From positions 248,001 through 312,000 of the forward strand of contig CAJQUW010005303.1 of NCBI GenBank assembly GCA_907163375.1: 64,000 nt of DNA, written 5' to 3'. The position numbers and the translations under genes were made by a program. Below, piece after piece: positions 59,601-64,000 of the stretch. The stretch comes from Prostheceraeus crozeri (taxonomy: Eukaryota; Platyhelminthes; Polycladida; Euryleptidae). The notes below the pieces were generated by a model. The model did no database searches. It was not told the origin of the DNA and worked only from the letters and a program-made list of their open reading frames with translations. Numbering within the stretch: position 1 is the first letter of the stretch; every line of letters begins with the position of its first letter.

Positions 59601-61876
59601 TCGACAAGGCTCTAGCATGCAGGTGTCGTGTCATTATGGAGATACAGACTGTATTCTGGTAATGCGTGTATTTTAAATTTTGATTGTGGACCCTACATTC
59701 TTTATGTAGCATCTAATGCTGAATCTAATATTTCTATGTGTGCACATTTTATTTCTTTCTTGAAAAGCATGCCCTAGCAGGAGAAAACACTCGCTCACTG
59801 TCCATGACCTCTTATTAACGATTGCTGACAATACAGCAGGCTTGGTCAACGAGTCGTAGGGTCGTAGGGAAGGCTACTGTTCATTCATTCTCATTGGAAA
59901 GATAACCAATGACGCCAAAACCTTTGGCATTGTTTTTACGTTTTGACGATGAGGTTCGGACGATTTTGAGTGGACTGTTTCAAGCAGTAAGAGTCAGACC
60001 TTTGATTGTATACGACTGAATGGAAACCGACACCTTATTAATTCGAGTGACCTGCACATTGCATTTCTTCGATTTCTGATGTTGCGTTGTCAAACACGGT
60101 CTTCATTAGGTATATTGATGCAATGTGCCCGCTAGAGATTCTACCTCTTGCTATCACTAACAAGTCTAAATAACAGTACGAAATCATATCAAAATTTCTC
60201 GTAAAAGAGTATTAACATGTAGTTCAGTTGGTGAGACGAAGTCTGCTGAAGAAATATGAATAGTGAATCAGGTGTCACCATCGCTTCAGAATAAGGAAGG
60301 TGCATTTAGGTAATAAACGATGAACTGGCAGTGCTGGTACTTTACTGATGGACACTTAAGTTAAGGAATTCTCAAGGCCGTTCGAGAAGTACATGAAGTG
60401 CTTATCGGGGCATCCATTGCATCACGTCACTAAGTAATGCGGCACACAGACCAACCCATTAGGCTTTAAAAAGACAATTTTCTTTCTATTCCTTGGTCAA
60501 ATAATGGTTCATCAGACTCTATCAAGTGAATTGTGACACTTCAACATTCTACAATTGCACCGTGACAATTGAAAGACAACTGATGTGGATTGCACTGCAG
60601 TATTACAACGACCTAACTACCACATTTCATCTGGAATAGTAAAGGTCTTCAAAAAGCAACTGCAGAAAGAACAATCTTAGAAGGTTGAGTTCAATGCGTT
60701 CCCTCATATCTGCGAAGAACGAAATCACATTCGCAAATGTCAAACAGACAAGATGAAATCTGTCTTATCTAGAAGGAACATCGTCAAGTCATTATAATGA
60801 TGCCACAGGAGAGATTAAAGGGAGTTCGAATTCATCGTCGATCAAGAAAAGAAATCAATGTAGGCACTCCCTTTAATTACGGCTGTTTCAAAGTAAAATA
60901 AAAGAAATTAAAATAGTTTACAAAACAGCAAACGTTTCGTGACCCAGTCACAGCGTCAGTGCTAGAAGAAGACCAGCAGTGCAGTGTGATTTCCTTAAAT
61001 AGCAGCCTTTGACAAATCCCGACACCGCATAGCGGAGTATCGCTCAGGGAGTTTGAATTTACTATTCGCTTAAATTATTTCTTAAATTATTTTTTAGGGA
61101 CTATAAGTATCAGAAGTCCAAGCACTCAACCACTGTACTACACAGACTCTAATGGCAACGATTAAACATTTCTTGTGACTTTCACTAATTAAACAAAACA
61201 ATTCTTGTTGTTTTCGACAGGTAAAAGAAAGGAATTAGATGAATTATTGTTGGGCAAGACACCTACTAGGTGTGTTTGATATGGTCAGCCTTCCACTATT
61301 AGCGACATCGTTATGCTTCTTACACAGATGATTATCTTAAGAGAGTCCGAAACTCAATAATAAACGACTTACCTCGATACCATGTTCATTATCTTCAGTT
61401 TATGATTGGAACTGTGTTCCTTTCGTATCTTCTCCAAAAGCTCCACAGAGAGAGAATTGAAGTTATCATTGAACTTCTCAATTGTCAATTCGAAGGAGTC
61501 ACTGTTCACCATGAGATCGACATCTTCGGATATAGCCTATAAAACATCATGTTTGAGCATACTAAAGTATTATCATAAACAGAAATTTCATGTTTTTCAC
61601 CTTATGATGAGCGCGTCGGCCTTTCATATCTCCACTACTTGAAGGATCAACTTTGTCCCTGGCAGACATTGTACTTCCAGCAATTGGCTGTAACTTATCT
61701 TGCCCTGTAACATCTGAGCTTTTGCTCAATCGCTGAATGTAATTGGAGAATGTTACGCACACCATCATCAGCTTGTGCACGATGCGCAACAGGTCGGGAT
61801 TGGTAAGCATGCAATCCTCAAGGCAATTACAGAGCCATTCCATATGATAGTCAAGAACTTCGTCGAGTGTTGAAGC
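56601..61876 (-). CDS. TUBGCP2: Gamma-tubulin complex component 2 (GCP2), last three exons
   Basis: Minus strand, exons 61,876-61,601, 61,536-61,373 and 56,700-56,601. Exon 1 encodes STLDEVLDYHMEWL, CLEDCMLTNPDLLRIVHKL and VCVTFSNYIQRL. Exon 2 has FELTIEKFNDNFNSLSVELL. Exon 3 has LDFNGFYSGN and ends ...STLI and TAG. These correspond to the C-terminal GRIP2 domain of GCP2, the part that binds gamma-tubulin; GCP2 and GCP3 form the gamma-tubulin small complex that nucleates microtubules. Splice sites: acceptor GGGTTTCAG before exon 1; donor AAG/GTGAAA and acceptor TTTTATAG around a 64-bp intron; donor GAG/GTAAGT and acceptor TTTACTCTTGCAG around a 4.7-kb intron. The last junction completes an AGA codon (R-LDFN). 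The C-terminal tail is shorter than in human. Exons for the N-terminal domain must lie beyond 61,877 and were not found in the window. Confidence 0.93.
59200..59289. mobile_element. Right end of a hAT-type element in TUBGCP2 intron
   Basis: The minus-strand terminus reads CAGGGTTCCTATCGGTCCTG followed by GAAATCCTGGAAAAGTCCCG, the form of a widespread hAT terminus. No opposite end or 8-bp duplication was found, so it is a solo or truncated end. Confidence 0.45.
60926..60965 (-). ncRNA. Hammerhead ribozyme-like motif in TUBGCP2 intron
   Basis: Minus strand (TUBGCP2 sense): AGCA, CTGACGC, stem II GTGAC/GTCAC with loop TGG, GAAAC, GTT, TGCT. AGCA/TGCT can form stem I. The core has CTGACGC where CTGANGA is expected, so it is probably inactive, but the overall layout is that of Penelope-borne hammerheads. 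Confidence 0.5.
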
Positions 61877-64000
61877 CTGAAACCCAATAAGCATAATACT
61901 ATGATGATAACATGCAACACACTGTGTATGAGGTGATATCGGCATTCTGGACAAGGACGGCATTGAGGAGATTCGGACAATTGGGATCAAATGAATAAAA
62001 CATGACAAGTGACAGCCTATCTGAATGAATTCAAGAAATTGAACATGTTAGCGTCATCGATTAAAAAGAAAGCATCGATAACGATAGTGATCAGAGTTGT
62101 AGAAGTGACCACCTCTACATTTCATTCGATATCAGGAATTAATAGCAGGTCTAGCACATATCTCTAACATCGACATAATCCGCAATTTAAACTTGCAGCT
62201 ATGCCCATCATCATAGAAGGGGCATCGACTAACACAGGATGTCGACAGGTTTATCGATTTCCATCGTTCTGGGGTATCATGCTGTCGAAAATCCTATCAT
62301 GAAACATATCGCCAATTCTTTGGGCCCATGAATTACAACTATTACTTCAAAATCGATAGAGTTTTCTATCTGTAAGATATGTTAGTATGTCATTATGCTC
62401 ATGTCAAATTACTGTCACAAAATGCCACCTCTACGTGCATGCTACTTCAAATAAACCATCTCAATTCATAGTCACATGATTGGTAGAAAGAAAATGATTG
62501 TGACACGGAACTAAGAGGCCTATCCAGACAGAAAATTCCCTGTCTGATGATCTAAGTTATGAAAGCAATGCAACGGGACATTCCATAAATTAAGTTCTAT
62601 CATCCACTAATTCAGCATACGAACCAACGACGCACGAATCTTTCAAAAGCAACTCGCATCCATATCTGGACAATGAGGTCCTAGTTAGGCGATCCACTTG
62701 TTGACTCACACTTGGTGCCAAGAAGTGACTCTTCCAATTTCGGGAATATCGACAGTAAGATGTTTTTCGGGCTCTCATGGCTGTATTTCTTAGTTTTGAT
62801 ATGAACTATGATATCCAAATAATCTCTTCTTGATAGAATTTATTAGTTCATCGATTTATTTAATGATTCTAGGTGAAAAGAAAGGTGTGTGAACTGCAAC
62901 GAAAAGAATCGTCAAAATGTATCAGGTATAGTAAACTAATGATGTCATATATTGTATGAAGCCTAAGCTTCCATATCTGTTGCCGATTTGGTTGTCTGAT
63001 AAGGCGAAATTTCACAGCTGAAAACAGTCTAGACAGACGAATCCATCATCGTCAAAGACTAAGAAGAATTCTACACATTTTTCATGCATGTAGCGCAACG
63101 GAAAGCGATGAAATTTCACCTTTTCAGACTATGAAAGAGACTATAGATGTTCAGAGTTTCATTTCATGCAACATGCAACGTTTCTATTTTGCTATATTTG
63201 GATTTTTTTGACAATTCTTTAGGGGACTTTCGATGTCGCCCGATACTATACGAATATTATTATAGGGCACACATCTTACTTTTGCCACGAATAATATGTT
63301 AAACCGATGAGTTAATAAATTCGAGCAAGAATGGTTTATTTATGTCATAATTCATCTAAATACTGAGAGAAACAGCCGTCAGAACCCTAAGACTGCTTTT
63401 TACTGTCCATATTACCCGACATCTTCCACGCATGGTCTAAATAGACCTAATAATTCAAAACTCAAATCTTGTGAAGGCAGCATTCTAATAGACAGTGGAC
63501 AATAATGATAAGATAATGTTTATTTAGTCAGTATCTTGCTGAAAAAAAAGCTATTTGATAATATTCGACAGTAGTGTCGATATTACCCGACATTTCTGCA
63601 TCGACGCCATGTGACAATATAACTTAAAACAACTTCAGAATTTGACGAAGTCACGTAGCCAATCACGTAGCTGTCAGATGGCACGTAAAGAAGCTGACTA
63701 AGTTGCATTGATTGGGGCAATATATTGCAGAATTCGGCGACTCACTTCACGCTTCGCTATCTGTCAGTACGAGGCAATCAGAAGCGTCCCACCAATCTTT
63801 TGTTGTACCTTTGAGAGTTAACTACTTATTGGTGCAATTTACTGTACGCATGGATGAGTTTCTGAACTTCTAAAACATCATTTTGGAAAAGTGGTTTAAC
63901 TGTCGATATTGCGCGACTTCACCCAAGCGCAAATCTTGAAAATGGGATGAAGGAGTACTTCACAATCTCTTCAGTGCCGAAGTACGAGAACTTCACGCTT
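61877..64000. other. Upstream of the first recognised TUBGCP2 exon, no exon found
   Basis: Presumed intron of TUBGCP2 continuing past the window. No sequence matching the preceding GCP2 residues and no transposon was recognised. The minus-strand ORF 62,590-62,778 has no motif. Confidence 0.35.

Overview
The window is nuclear DNA of an AT-rich animal, most likely a marine invertebrate bilaterian; the phylum cannot be fixed from the sequence alone. The reasons are spliced genes with GT-AG and GC-AG introns, conserved animal proteins (ZCCHC24, threonyl-tRNA synthetase, gamma-tubulin complex component 2), an intronless Toll-like receptor of the multiple-cysteine-cluster type, and a dense mix of Penelope, CR1/L2-like, RTE-like, hAT, Harbinger, Tc1/mariner, MITE and SINE sequences.

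Layout. 1-926 (minus) is an uninterrupted reading frame that runs off the window edge; it encodes a Cys/His-rich, coiled-coil protein of unknown family. 1.6-3.3 kb is a tandem array whose units end in runs of 7-10 G. 3.7-4.3 kb holds a decayed retroelement. 6,212-7,969 is a non-autonomous hAT element with perfect 8-bp target duplications. 8.9-12.6 kb carries a truncated RTE-like LINE, a histone H3 pseudogene, two tRNA-derived SINEs and a mariner relic.

The centrepiece is 13.1-26.9 kb: two nearly identical copies of a ~6.4 kb segment, each with an intronless Toll-like receptor gene (15,030-18,680 and 22,357-25,995). The receptors have a two-block LRR ectodomain and a cytoplasmic tail with a recognisable TIR domain followed by a second, strongly diverged TIR-like domain. 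At 28,265-28,790 an inverted, broken third copy covers the upstream region and N-terminus; it ends exactly where a 31-bp minisatellite begins.

30.7-34.9 kb contains a nearly complete but disabled two-ORF LINE followed by a second truncated LINE. 35-42.7 kb has no recognised host gene; it carries a reverse transcriptase fragment and a Harbinger element with TAA duplications. 43,338-46,586 is the 3' part of a ZCCHC24 orthologue whose last intron appears to be GC-AG and hosts a Penelope-like element with inverted terminal repeats carrying hammerhead ribozyme motifs. More hammerhead-like motifs lie at 27.4, 38.8, 47.2 and 60.9 kb. The right end holds the terminal exon of a threonyl-tRNA synthetase gene (54,551-54,755, plus) converging on the three last exons of TUBGCP2 (61,876 down to 56,601, minus). 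Host genes are partial here; their upstream exons were not located.

Nothing in the window forms an operon. The shared themes are recent local amplification of a receptor gene, and transposons that shape gene flanks and introns.
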